Below, piece after piece: positions 16,662 through 24,436 of a stretch of 64,000 nucleotides of DNA. Both the position numbers and the translations under genes were made by a program. Every line of letters starts with the position of its first letter. The first letter of the stretch is position 1. The stretch is taken from the NCBI RefSeq assembly GCF_041530365.1, contig NZ_CP168034.1, positions 2,046,001-2,110,000 of the forward strand, read 5' to 3'. A model generated the notes under the pieces. That model did not search any database. It was not told the origin of the DNA and was given only the letters and a program-made list of their open reading frames with translations. This DNA comes from Capnocytophaga sp. ARDL2 (GTDB lineage: Bacteria > Bacteroidota > Bacteroidia > Flavobacteriales > Flavobacteriaceae).

Positions 16662-17195
16662 CTACCTCCTCATCTCCAGTTTCTCACTACTCCTCACCGC
16701 TCTATTCACAGCCTCCGCAAGATTGATACTCGTCCTCGAAGTCAAATCCCACAACTTATCTACATCACAAAGCAATTCGTAATAATCCTTTACAAATTTA
16801 CCCATTTTTCCTGTACATCTAAACAACTTATTCCTCACCAATCTATCCGTTTTATACACCTCTAAATAACCAAGTTTTTGCAAACTCAAAATTTTTGGAT
16901 AAGAAGCCTTATATCCATATTCCCTCAGCATTTCCATACTCACAAACTGTTTAGGAAACAACCACAAAAACAAATCAATATCCTCATCACTCATATCCGA
17001 ATATCTTTTCAAAATACTCTTCCTCAAAATATACTGATTTTCCAAAAAATCATACCCCTTAGGAATTCTCTCAAAACGAAACCTTGAATACTTATCAACT
17101 CCAGACTTTACAACCTGAACCCTTCCCTCCAGCATCAATTGATGCGTATGCGGAAACCTCTCACTCATTTCCGCTTTATAACCTCTCTTTGCCAT
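16662..17195 (-). CDS. Winged-helix-like phage protein
   Basis: I take the ATG at 17195 (MAKRGYKAEMSERF), giving 177 residues; a longer reading to 17357 would overlap the upstream gene in another frame by ~180 bases. The central part (FPKQFVSMEMLREYGYKASYPKILSLQKLGYLEVYK, about 83-120) has the helix-turn-helix plus wing pattern of MarR-like DNA-binding domains. The N-terminus overlaps the preceding gene by 20 bases, so the two are cotranslated. It may regulate late phage genes. Family assignment is tentative. Confidence 0.5.
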   Translation of the reverse strand: MAKRGYKAEMSERFPHTHQLMLEGRVQVVKSGVDKYSRFRFERIPKGYDFLENQYILRKSILKRYSDMSDEDIDLFLWLFPKQFVSMEMLREYGYKASYPKILSLQKLGYLEVYKTDRLVRNKLFRCTGKMGKFVKDYYELLCDVDKLWDLTSRTSINLAEAVNRAVRSSEKLEMRR

Positions 17196-17727
17196 AAACC
17201 AAATCAATATCTTTCTCAAAATTAAACACAACACCCTCAACACCCTCATACAAAAACACCCTGCCAATAATCCCAAAATAAGGCGAAACCACATCTCCCC
17301 TTTCCACACCAACAACACTATCACCCAAACCAACAACCCTGTATTTCGGAATACCATCCTTCACGCCCAAAACCAACCCTTTCGGCTCGTTTTTCAATCG
17401 CACACACAAAATATTCCCACCAAGAATCGTAGGCACACGCAACCCATTCACAACCTCCAAACACCCATCAAAAACACCCTTCCAGCTATCCAACTCACGA
17501 TAAAAACACCCACGCAAAGACAAACCACACTTCAATTCGTTTTTAAACTCTTTCGTACCACCAATCACAAAAAAACCCTCGTCCCAAGCCTCGACAAACT
17601 GCCAAACCTCCTCCCAACTAAACACACCCTTTAGCTCATCAACCAATTCCATATCGTCCATTACAAAAAGTTTCATCATCAACTCATCTCCCCAAATAAA
17701 TACCTTATATCCCATATCTTTTGCCAT
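17176..17727 (-). CDS. Second GroES-like phage protein (tentative)
   Basis: The protein has 183 residues. The C-terminal ~85 (ILCVRLKNEPKGLVLG...YRVVGLGDSVVGVERGDVVSPYFG...) follow the strand order of GroES: V-x-P-like start, GLVL, VVGLG, V-x-x-GDVV. It lacks the clear closing motif seen in the 6290-6880 protein. It is the first gene of the minus-strand arm, next to the gene-poor region, with a TAACTTTG box at 17751-17758 as promoter. If right, the element encodes two different GroEL partners. It could instead be an unrelated small beta-barrel protein. Confidence 0.4.
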   Translation of the reverse strand: MAKDMGYKVFIWGDELMMKLFVMDDMELVDELKGVFSWEEVWQFVEAWDEGFFVIGGTKEFKNELKCGLSLRGCFYRELDSWKGVFDGCLEVVNGLRVPTILGGNILCVRLKNEPKGLVLGVKDGIPKYRVVGLGDSVVGVERGDVVSPYFGIIGRVFLYEGVEGVVFNFEKDIDLVYGKERL

Positions 17728-17750
17728 AAATCAATTTTATTAAAACAACA

Positions 17751-17758
17751 CAAAGTTA
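17751..17758 (-). promoter_or_regulatory. Promoter of the leftward phage arm
   Basis: On the minus strand this reads TAACTTTG in the context TATAACTTTGTGTTG, 24 bases before the ATG at 17727. It resembles the TTAAATTTGTG boxes at 6903 and 12499. Confidence 0.45.
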
Positions 17759-18378
17759 TAAATAAAATCTATTCAAAATAATTTTAACAAAAAATTTATC
17801 CCAAAACCAAACCAACCTCGAAATTTAAATGAATAACTGTAAAAATACAAACACACAAATCCAAATCTAAAATATATAAATACATACAAGACCCACCCCC
17901 CACAATCTCGACAAAGCCCCTACAAAAAAAACGCACTATCTTTGGGTATAGGGGTAAAGCAAAGCACAACCTTAAAAATATTTTTACCTTTTTTTGGTTT
18001 GCGTATGCTTTTACTTTTTTGGTGGATACATCTACTATATATAACTACTATACCTTTTATGTATCACAATAGATTTTACCTATAATTTTAAAAGAAAAAT
18101 CGATAGTAAAAACATGTATTTTTCTAAAGTGTATTATATTTCAATAAGTTATATAAATTTTCCCGATATTTTCCCAAAAACTATACAAAACACACATAAA
18201 ACACCCAAAGCAAAAACAAAAACCACAAAACAGAACCACACGAGGACAAAGCTAATTTTATAGAATTCTTCCAGCCAAGCACAAAAACAGCAAAACAAGA
18301 CCATACAAATTAAAATCATTCAGCAAAAACACAAAAAACAGAACATTTCACCATTTATTACATCTAAATAAACACAAT

Positions 18379-18559
18379 TTAAAGCGTTAAAATTTTCAAT
18401 CAAAAAACAATGATATTTTATCATTAAAAAACGGCATTTTATAGCGTTTTTAAGCTCTATTTATAATTAGTCCAAAGTCCTTACAGCGTTATTTTTCCGA
18501 TTTTGGTCTAAAAATTTACGGTACTAATACAAAAATATTGAACTTACAGCGTTATTTTT
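18379..18559 (+). repeat. Four direct iterons with core TTAnAGCGTT
   Basis: Copies start at 18379 (TTAAAGCGTTAAAATT), 18439 (TTATAGCGTTTTTAAG), 18481 and 18544 (both TTACAGCGTTATTTTT). Start-to-start distances are 60, 42 and 63 bases, the last two being whole numbers of helical turns. They sit next to the composition switch at about 18620. They could be initiator or repressor binding sites. Confidence 0.6.
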
Positions 18560-18741
18560 TACATTGTTTAGACAAAATTAAAATAATTTACGCCCATTTT
18601 CGGAAATTTCACGATTTTAATGATATTTTGTATTTATTTTTGTCACAAAATTGCACCATTTTGGCTGTTTTTTCATCATTTTTTTTCTTTTTTGTTGTCT
18701 GAATTGGTTTTATTTAGGGGTTGTTATATGGTTTGGAGCCT

Positions 18742-18871
18742 CTATATCGTTGCGAAATTGCTTTTTTTGTTGATTTTTAGCATTTTAATTAGATTTTAGT
18801 TATTTTGGATACTTTATATGTTTGTATTGGGTTATGTTGATGTTTTCGGCTTTATATCGTTGCGGAACGGC
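18742..18871 (+). repeat. Direct repeat TATATCGTTGCG(A/G)AA
   Basis: TATATCGTTGCGAAATTG at 18743-18760 and TATATCGTTGCGGAACGG at 18853-18870 are 110 bases apart. A weaker relative, TATATCGGTGCTGATTG, starts near 18974. They lie on the T/G-rich side of the gene-poor region. Confidence 0.5.
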
Positions 18872-18991
18872 TTTAATTATTGGCTTTTTGCGGTTACATT
18901 GGTTATTGGCGTTATTATATTGCTTTATATAGTATTTTTTTTTGTTTGTGAAGTGTTTTTTGGGAGTGTGCTTTATATCGGTGCTGATTGA
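18818..18991 (+). CDS. Possible 57-residue membrane peptide
   Basis: ATG at 18818 to TGA at 18991 encodes a short hydrophobic protein with one long apolar segment (LFAVTLVIGVIILLYIVFFF). Because the plus strand here is T/G-rich, hydrophobic frames arise by chance, and no promoter or neighbour supports it. It overlaps one TATATCGTTGCG repeat. Confidence 0.2.
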   Translation: MFVLGYVDVFGFISLRNGFNYWLFAVTLVIGVIILLYIVFFFVCEVFFGSVLYIGAD

Positions 18992-19069
18992 GTTTTTTTG
19001 TTGGTGAGGGCGTTTTATTTGCGTTGTAGAAATTAAATGTTAAAATGTTTTTTTTACTTATTAATATAT

Positions 19070-20048
19070 ACCTGTTGTGCATTATGAAATAAAATAAAAA
19101 AAGTTGTTCATTTAACTGAAATTCAGTATATTTAGTTCGCTAAAACAAATAAAAAATGAACAACTTAGAGCAAATATACGAAAGAATTTTAGAAGTTTTA
19201 GAAGATTTTTTTCCTCATCAACTTTTACCTTATCAAAGGAGAAAGCCAAAAATGAGTGATTTAGAATTGGTGAGTTTAAATTTAACAGCAGAATATTTAA
19301 GTATTGATAGTGAATTACAACTCTTTAGAAAAATACCTAATTCTTTGAAAAACAAAATAGAAAGAAGTGTTTATAACAAAAGAAAACGAAATCTTTTTTA
19401 TTATATAAATCAGATTAGGGAAAAACTTGCAATGTGTTTTAATAGAGAGGAGAGTTATTTTGTAATTGATAGTATGCCTTTGAAAATATGTGAAAATGCT
19501 AGAGCAATGAGAAGTAAAATTTGTAGAGACGAAAGTTTTTCATATCCTGATTATGGTTTTTGTGCTAGTCAGAAGTTACATTATTTTGGATATAAATTAC
19601 ACATAATCTGTTCAATAGAAGGTATTGTACAAAGTTTAGATATGACTCCAGCATCTGTTCACGATGTTCATTATTTAAAAGATGTTAGTTCTCAAATTCA
19701 AAATTGCGTTTTGATTGGTGATAGAGGTTATATATCGTCACAATATCAATTAGATTTGTTTAACACTGCTACTATTCAGTTAGATACACCTAAAAGAATA
19801 AATCAAAAAGATTACAAACCTCAATTTTATTTATTCAAAAAGAAGAGAAAAAGAATCGAAACTCTATTTTCTCAACTTTGTGATCAATTTATGATTAAAA
19901 GGAATTATGCTAAATCATTCAACGGTTTTAAAACACGAATTATCAGTAAAATAACTGCTTTAACCTTAATTCAATACATTAACAAATTTGTATTAAAAAA
20001 GGAAATAAATAAAATTAAAGCAAGTATAATTTAAAATGCACAACGGGT
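19070..20048 (+). mobile_element. IS982-family insertion sequence, copy 1
   Basis: The 979-bp element has terminal inverted repeats ACCTGTTGTGCATT (left) and ACCCGTTGTGCATT (right, read inward). It is flanked on both sides by the 8-bp duplication TAATATAT (19062-19069 and 20049-20056). It is therefore an intact insertion in its original site. It is identical to copies 2 and 3 and in the same orientation. Confidence 0.92.
19156..20034 (+). CDS. IS982-family transposase, copy 1
   Basis: The DDE transposase of 292 residues has a full-length size for IS982. The catalytic acids are visible in YFVIDSMPLKIC (Asp), VLIGDRGYIS (Asp) and KKRKRIETLFSQL (Glu), and the IS982-type C-terminal block KSFNGFKTRIISKITALTLIQYIN is present. 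It cuts and joins the element ends ACC(C/T)GTTGTGCA. The frame is intact, so the element may be active. Three identical copies within 5.3 kb show that spread and duplication were recent. Confidence 0.93.
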   Translation: MNNLEQIYERILEVLEDFFPHQLLPYQRRKPKMSDLELVSLNLTAEYLSIDSELQLFRKIPNSLKNKIERSVYNKRKRNLFYYINQIREKLAMCFNREESYFVIDSMPLKICENARAMRSKICRDESFSYPDYGFCASQKLHYFGYKLHIICSIEGIVQSLDMTPASVHDVHYLKDVSSQIQNCVLIGDRGYISSQYQLDLFNTATIQLDTPKRINQKDYKPQFYLFKKKRKRIETLFSQLCDQFMIKRNYAKSFNGFKTRIISKITALTLIQYINKFVLKKEINKIKASII

Positions 20049-20091
20049 TAATATATTTATATTTGTGGTATAATTAAACAGCCATTAAAAT

Positions 20092-20277
20092 ATGGAAACA
20101 AACGCAATAAAGAAAAGTATTATCAATGCTTTTTATGAAATCGTGAACGATTTGACATTGTCAGAGGTTGAAGATTTGCAAGACGTGTTGGCGGTTCGTG
20201 AAGCTCATCTTACAGATGATGGAGATTATATAACTTTAGAAGAGTTGAAGAAAGAGTTAGAACTCGCACAAGATTAA
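20092..20277 (+). CDS. Small acidic protein, copy 1
   Basis: The protein has 61 residues, Glu/Asp-rich and helical, ending in DGDYITLEELKKELELAQD, a pattern reminiscent of small antitoxin-like proteins. A TATATTTG promoter box lies at 20058-20065, just inside the IS junction, so IS copy 1 inserted into the region between this box and its upstream element. The gene ends in a strong terminator. It shares the amplified segment with ardA. I do not recognise a family, and no toxin partner is next to it. Confidence 0.6.
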   Translation: METNAIKKSIINAFYEIVNDLTLSEVEDLQDVLAVREAHLTDDGDYITLEELKKELELAQD

Positions 20278-20324
20278 AAACTTTCTGTTTTTCATAACAG
20301 AGAATTATTTATTATTAACTACCT

Positions 20325-20356
20325 CGCCCCAGTTGTAAAATTGGGGCGTTTTTTTA
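20325..20356 (+). terminator. Terminator after the small acidic protein, copy 1
   Basis: CGCCCCA pairs with TGGGGCG across a 10-base loop and is followed by eight T. It isolates the small gene from ardA, which therefore needs its own promoter. Confidence 0.88.
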
Positions 20357-20430
20357 TTTTATATTTTTCATTCATTTTCAAACACTTACATTTATCACCT
20401 TGTTAAAATTTCGTTAAAGTGATAAAATTA

Positions 20431-20463
20431 TTTGCATTGTGTTTGTTTTCTGTCGTATGTTTG
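20431..20463 (+). promoter_or_regulatory. Promoter of ardA, copy 1
   Basis: TTTG at 20431-20434 and TATGTTTG (TAnnTTTG) at 20456-20463 are 21 bases apart; a second TTG at 20437-20439 gives 16. The predicted start, near 20467-20470, would put leader arm A at the very 5' end of the RNA. Confidence 0.6.
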
Positions 20464-20465
20464 CA

Positions 20466-20650
20466 ATGTTACAATCGGTCGCAATAGCCATTTAAAAATA
20501 TTGCAAGTCAAATAAGACTTAAAAATATAACCCTAAAAAAAGGTGTCGCTATATAGTAATATATAGCAAATTAATCGCATAGCGACTGATTGTAACAACA
20601 CCCACTTTTTTAGGGTTTTTTGTATTAAAAACTTTTTAAATAATTATAAA
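20466..20650 (+). promoter_or_regulatory. Structured ardA leader with competing pairings, copy 1
   Basis: Arm A TGTTACAATCGGTCGC (20467-20482) is complementary over 16 bases (one G-U) to arm B GCGACTGATTGTAACA (20582-20597). Twelve bases of B (20586-20597) also match arm C TGTTACAATCAG (20652-20663) at the ardA start codon. A terminator-like stem pairs ACCCTAAAAAA (20530-20540) with TTTTTTAGGGT (20606-20616) plus GGTGT with ACACC, followed by six T. It crosses the A:B helix, so both cannot form in simple nesting. GCTATATA / TATATAGC (20548-20567) is a perfect internal hairpin. A nine-codon frame (MLQSVAIAI) at 20466-20495 covers arm A. Confidence 0.65.
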
Positions 20651-21235
20651 ATGTTACAATCAGAAAAAACCGCACCTATCGTGAATAACAGTAGCGAGGT
20701 TGCACAAAGCAAAAGAGAAAACACTTCAGACTTTACAACATTCAATGTTTATGTATCGACTTGGAAGAGATACAACGAACTGGGCGGACTTTCAGGTCAC
20801 TGGGTTGACCTATTAGACTTTGATACCGTGGGGGATTTTTTCGACTATTTAAACGAAACATTTCCAGATGAGCGAGGGCAACACGAATATTGCTTTTTAG
20901 ATTACGAGGGCTTTTTACCTTTTGATGAAAATTACATAATTACAGATGAGTTTTTAGAGTTGATAAAAAAACTCTCCAACCACCGTGACCCAAAAAAGAT
21001 TATTGAATATGCTGATATAAGAGGTATAGAATTAACTATTGACACAATTGAGGAAGCGGAGTCTGCGTTTTGTTGCGAAGCCAAAAATGATTATGACTTG
21101 GGTTACTATTTCGCCCACGAATTAGAATGTTTAAAAATTCCCGATAACCTTATGTGTTATTTTGATTATAAAAAATACGGAAGAGAAGTAAGACACGACC
21201 TAATCGAAAGCGAAAATTATTGCTTTTTCTATTAA
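20651..21235 (+). CDS. ardA: ArdA antirestriction protein, copy 1
   Basis: ArdA is a DNA mimic that blocks type I restriction enzymes and sometimes modification. This protein has 194 very acidic residues. Family features are FNVYVSTWKRYNELGGLSGHWVDLLDF (~31-57), DYEGF and, near the end, DNLMCYFDYKKYGREVRHDLIES, matching the ArdA pattern YFDYE.FARDL. The first ~27 residues are an extra Ser/Glu-rich extension. The start ATG lies inside leader arm C, so translation could be hidden by RNA pairing. It protects incoming DNA, which fits a phage or conjugative element. The gene is present twice in identical form. Confidence 0.85.
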   Translation: MLQSEKTAPIVNNSSEVAQSKRENTSDFTTFNVYVSTWKRYNELGGLSGHWVDLLDFDTVGDFFDYLNETFPDERGQHEYCFLDYEGFLPFDENYIITDEFLELIKKLSNHRDPKKIIEYADIRGIELTIDTIEEAESAFCCEAKNDYDLGYYFAHELECLKIPDNLMCYFDYKKYGREVRHDLIESENYCFFY

Positions 21236-21263
21236 TAAAAATCTCATTTATTTATTAACCTAA

Positions 21264-22242
21264 ACCTGTTGTGCATTATGAAATAAAATAAAAAAAGTTG
21301 TTCATTTAACTGAAATTCAGTATATTTAGTTCGCTAAAACAAATAAAAAATGAACAACTTAGAGCAAATATACGAAAGAATTTTAGAAGTTTTAGAAGAT
21401 TTTTTTCCTCATCAACTTTTACCTTATCAAAGGAGAAAGCCAAAAATGAGTGATTTAGAATTGGTGAGTTTAAATTTAACAGCAGAATATTTAAGTATTG
21501 ATAGTGAATTACAACTCTTTAGAAAAATACCTAATTCTTTGAAAAACAAAATAGAAAGAAGTGTTTATAACAAAAGAAAACGAAATCTTTTTTATTATAT
21601 AAATCAGATTAGGGAAAAACTTGCAATGTGTTTTAATAGAGAGGAGAGTTATTTTGTAATTGATAGTATGCCTTTGAAAATATGTGAAAATGCTAGAGCA
21701 ATGAGAAGTAAAATTTGTAGAGACGAAAGTTTTTCATATCCTGATTATGGTTTTTGTGCTAGTCAGAAGTTACATTATTTTGGATATAAATTACACATAA
21801 TCTGTTCAATAGAAGGTATTGTACAAAGTTTAGATATGACTCCAGCATCTGTTCACGATGTTCATTATTTAAAAGATGTTAGTTCTCAAATTCAAAATTG
21901 CGTTTTGATTGGTGATAGAGGTTATATATCGTCACAATATCAATTAGATTTGTTTAACACTGCTACTATTCAGTTAGATACACCTAAAAGAATAAATCAA
22001 AAAGATTACAAACCTCAATTTTATTTATTCAAAAAGAAGAGAAAAAGAATCGAAACTCTATTTTCTCAACTTTGTGATCAATTTATGATTAAAAGGAATT
22101 ATGCTAAATCATTCAACGGTTTTAAAACACGAATTATCAGTAAAATAACTGCTTTAACCTTAATTCAATACATTAACAAATTTGTATTAAAAAAGGAAAT
22201 AAATAAAATTAAAGCAAGTATAATTTAAAATGCACAACGGGT
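21264..22242 (+). mobile_element. IS982-family insertion sequence, copy 2 (recombinant)
   Basis: Identical to copy 1 over 979 bp. The left flank is TAACCTAA (21256-21263), which pairs with the right flank of copy 3; the right flank is TAATATAT, which pairs with the left flank of copy 1. It is therefore a hybrid made by recombination, not an independent insertion. Confidence 0.9.
21350..22228 (+). CDS. IS982-family transposase, copy 2
   Basis: This 292-residue DDE transposase is identical to those at 19156-20034 and 23544-24422, with the same Asp, Asp and Glu catalytic positions. The open frame is intact. Confidence 0.93.
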   Translation: MNNLEQIYERILEVLEDFFPHQLLPYQRRKPKMSDLELVSLNLTAEYLSIDSELQLFRKIPNSLKNKIERSVYNKRKRNLFYYINQIREKLAMCFNREESYFVIDSMPLKICENARAMRSKICRDESFSYPDYGFCASQKLHYFGYKLHIICSIEGIVQSLDMTPASVHDVHYLKDVSSQIQNCVLIGDRGYISSQYQLDLFNTATIQLDTPKRINQKDYKPQFYLFKKKRKRIETLFSQLCDQFMIKRNYAKSFNGFKTRIISKITALTLIQYINKFVLKKEINKIKASII

Positions 22243-22285
22243 TAATATATTTATATTTGTGGTATAATTAAACAGCCATTAAAAT

Positions 22286-22471
22286 ATGGAAACAAACGCA
22301 ATAAAGAAAAGTATTATCAATGCTTTTTATGAAATCGTGAACGATTTGACATTGTCAGAGGTTGAAGATTTGCAAGACGTGTTGGCGGTTCGTGAAGCTC
22401 ATCTTACAGATGATGGAGATTATATAACTTTAGAAGAGTTGAAGAAAGAGTTAGAACTCGCACAAGATTAA
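22286..22471 (+). CDS. Small acidic protein, copy 2
   Basis: Identical to the protein at 20092-20277 (61 residues, acidic, helical, unknown family). Its upstream TATATTTG box is duplicated too (22252-22259). Confidence 0.6.
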   Translation: METNAIKKSIINAFYEIVNDLTLSEVEDLQDVLAVREAHLTDDGDYITLEELKKELELAQD

Positions 22472-22518
22472 AAACTTTCTGTTTTTCATAACAGAGAATT
22501 ATTTATTATTAACTACCT

Positions 22519-22550
22519 CGCCCCAGTTGTAAAATTGGGGCGTTTTTTTA
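22519..22550 (+). terminator. Terminator after the small acidic protein, copy 2
   Basis: Duplicate of the CGCCCCA / TGGGGCG hairpin with eight T seen at 20325-20356. Confidence 0.88.
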
Positions 22551-22624
22551 TTTTATATTTTTCATTCATTTTCAAACACTTACATTTATCACCTTGTTAA
22601 AATTTCGTTAAAGTGATAAAATTA

Positions 22625-22657
22625 TTTGCATTGTGTTTGTTTTCTGTCGTATGTTTG
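22625..22657 (+). promoter_or_regulatory. Promoter of ardA, copy 2
   Basis: Same TTTG and TATGTTTG boxes as the first copy, with the same 21-base spacing. Confidence 0.6.
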
Positions 22658-22659
22658 CA

Positions 22660-22844
22660 ATGTTACAATCGGTCGCAATAGCCATTTAAAAATATTGCAA
22701 GTCAAATAAGACTTAAAAATATAACCCTAAAAAAAGGTGTCGCTATATAGTAATATATAGCAAATTAATCGCATAGCGACTGATTGTAACAACACCCACT
22801 TTTTTAGGGTTTTTTGTATTAAAAACTTTTTAAATAATTATAAA
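22660..22844 (+). promoter_or_regulatory. Structured ardA leader, copy 2
   Basis: Exact duplicate of the leader at 20466-20650. Arm A is 22661-22676, arm B 22776-22791 and arm C 22846-22857. Confidence 0.65.
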
Positions 22845-23429
22845 ATGTTACAATCAGAAAAAACCGCACCTATCGTGAATAACAGTAGCGAGGTTGCACA
22901 AAGCAAAAGAGAAAACACTTCAGACTTTACAACATTCAATGTTTATGTATCGACTTGGAAGAGATACAACGAACTGGGCGGACTTTCAGGTCACTGGGTT
23001 GACCTATTAGACTTTGATACCGTGGGGGATTTTTTCGACTATTTAAACGAAACATTTCCAGATGAGCGAGGGCAACACGAATATTGCTTTTTAGATTACG
23101 AGGGCTTTTTACCTTTTGATGAAAATTACATAATTACAGATGAGTTTTTAGAGTTGATAAAAAAACTCTCCAACCACCGTGACCCAAAAAAGATTATTGA
23201 ATATGCTGATATAAGAGGTATAGAATTAACTATTGACACAATTGAGGAAGCGGAGTCTGCGTTTTGTTGCGAAGCCAAAAATGATTATGACTTGGGTTAC
23301 TATTTCGCCCACGAATTAGAATGTTTAAAAATTCCCGATAACCTTATGTGTTATTTTGATTATAAAAAATACGGAAGAGAAGTAAGACACGACCTAATCG
23401 AAAGCGAAAATTATTGCTTTTTCTATTAA
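22845..23429 (+). CDS. ardA: ArdA antirestriction protein, copy 2
   Basis: Identical to the ArdA at 20651-21235 over all 194 residues. Both copies keep promoter, leader and full frame, so both should be expressed and would raise ArdA dosage. IS copy 3 begins 28 bases after the stop. Confidence 0.85.
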   Translation: MLQSEKTAPIVNNSSEVAQSKRENTSDFTTFNVYVSTWKRYNELGGLSGHWVDLLDFDTVGDFFDYLNETFPDERGQHEYCFLDYEGFLPFDENYIITDEFLELIKKLSNHRDPKKIIEYADIRGIELTIDTIEEAESAFCCEAKNDYDLGYYFAHELECLKIPDNLMCYFDYKKYGREVRHDLIESENYCFFY

Positions 23430-23457
23430 TAAAAATCTCATTTATTTATTAACCTAA

Positions 23458-24436
23458 ACCTGTTGTGCATTATGAAATAAAATAAAAAAAGTTGTTCATT
23501 TAACTGAAATTCAGTATATTTAGTTCGCTAAAACAAATAAAAAATGAACAACTTAGAGCAAATATACGAAAGAATTTTAGAAGTTTTAGAAGATTTTTTT
23601 CCTCATCAACTTTTACCTTATCAAAGGAGAAAGCCAAAAATGAGTGATTTAGAATTGGTGAGTTTAAATTTAACAGCAGAATATTTAAGTATTGATAGTG
23701 AATTACAACTCTTTAGAAAAATACCTAATTCTTTGAAAAACAAAATAGAAAGAAGTGTTTATAACAAAAGAAAACGAAATCTTTTTTATTATATAAATCA
23801 GATTAGGGAAAAACTTGCAATGTGTTTTAATAGAGAGGAGAGTTATTTTGTAATTGATAGTATGCCTTTGAAAATATGTGAAAATGCTAGAGCAATGAGA
23901 AGTAAAATTTGTAGAGACGAAAGTTTTTCATATCCTGATTATGGTTTTTGTGCTAGTCAGAAGTTACATTATTTTGGATATAAATTACACATAATCTGTT
24001 CAATAGAAGGTATTGTACAAAGTTTAGATATGACTCCAGCATCTGTTCACGATGTTCATTATTTAAAAGATGTTAGTTCTCAAATTCAAAATTGCGTTTT
24101 GATTGGTGATAGAGGTTATATATCGTCACAATATCAATTAGATTTGTTTAACACTGCTACTATTCAGTTAGATACACCTAAAAGAATAAATCAAAAAGAT
24201 TACAAACCTCAATTTTATTTATTCAAAAAGAAGAGAAAAAGAATCGAAACTCTATTTTCTCAACTTTGTGATCAATTTATGATTAAAAGGAATTATGCTA
24301 AATCATTCAACGGTTTTAAAACACGAATTATCAGTAAAATAACTGCTTTAACCTTAATTCAATACATTAACAAATTTGTATTAAAAAAGGAAATAAATAA
24401 AATTAAAGCAAGTATAATTTAAAATGCACAACGGGT
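23458..24436 (+). mobile_element. IS982-family insertion sequence, copy 3
   Basis: Identical to copies 1 and 2. Its right flank TAACCTAA (24437-24444) matches the left flank of copy 2 (21256-21263), so this is the outer boundary of the second original insertion. Confidence 0.92.
23544..24422 (+). CDS. IS982-family transposase, copy 3
   Basis: The 292-residue DDE transposase is identical to the other two copies and intact. Confidence 0.93.
   Translation: MNNLEQIYERILEVLEDFFPHQLLPYQRRKPKMSDLELVSLNLTAEYLSIDSELQLFRKIPNSLKNKIERSVYNKRKRNLFYYINQIREKLAMCFNREESYFVIDSMPLKICENARAMRSKICRDESFSYPDYGFCASQKLHYFGYKLHIICSIEGIVQSLDMTPASVHDVHYLKDVSSQIQNCVLIGDRGYISSQYQLDLFNTATIQLDTPKRINQKDYKPQFYLFKKKRKRIETLFSQLCDQFMIKRNYAKSFNGFKTRIISKITALTLIQYINKFVLKKEINKIKASII

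Larger units (their letters stand above)
17759..19061. other. Gene-poor divergent region with strand-bias switch (candidate replication origin)
   Basis: About 1.3 kb lie without a convincing gene between the leftward virion arm and the rightward arm. The plus strand is strongly A/C-rich up to about 18620 (for example 18181-18300) and strongly T/G-rich after it (18650-19020). This region contains four TTAnAGCGTT iterons and two copies of TATATCGTTGCG. An origin or a main control region between divergent arms is the simplest reading, by inference. Confidence 0.45.
19070..23457 (+). repeat. Perfect tandem duplication, 2 x 2194 bp (IS982 + small gene + ardA)
   Basis: Unit 1 is 19070-21263 and unit 2 is 21264-23457, followed by the third IS at 23458-24436. 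All genes in the two units are identical in translation and I see no base difference by eye. IS copy 2 has mismatched flanks (TAACCTAA on its left, TAATATAT on its right). This is what unequal recombination between two direct IS copies yields. Confidence 0.9.

Noticed and set aside
18743..18811. A 23-codon plus-strand frame starting near 18729 (MVWSLYIVAK)
   Set aside because: Short, hydrophobic by composition, no promoter, and overlapping a repeat.
20092..20277. Toxin-antitoxin module with the small acidic protein as antitoxin
   Set aside because: No adjacent toxin-like gene exists; the next gene is ardA behind a terminator and its own promoter.
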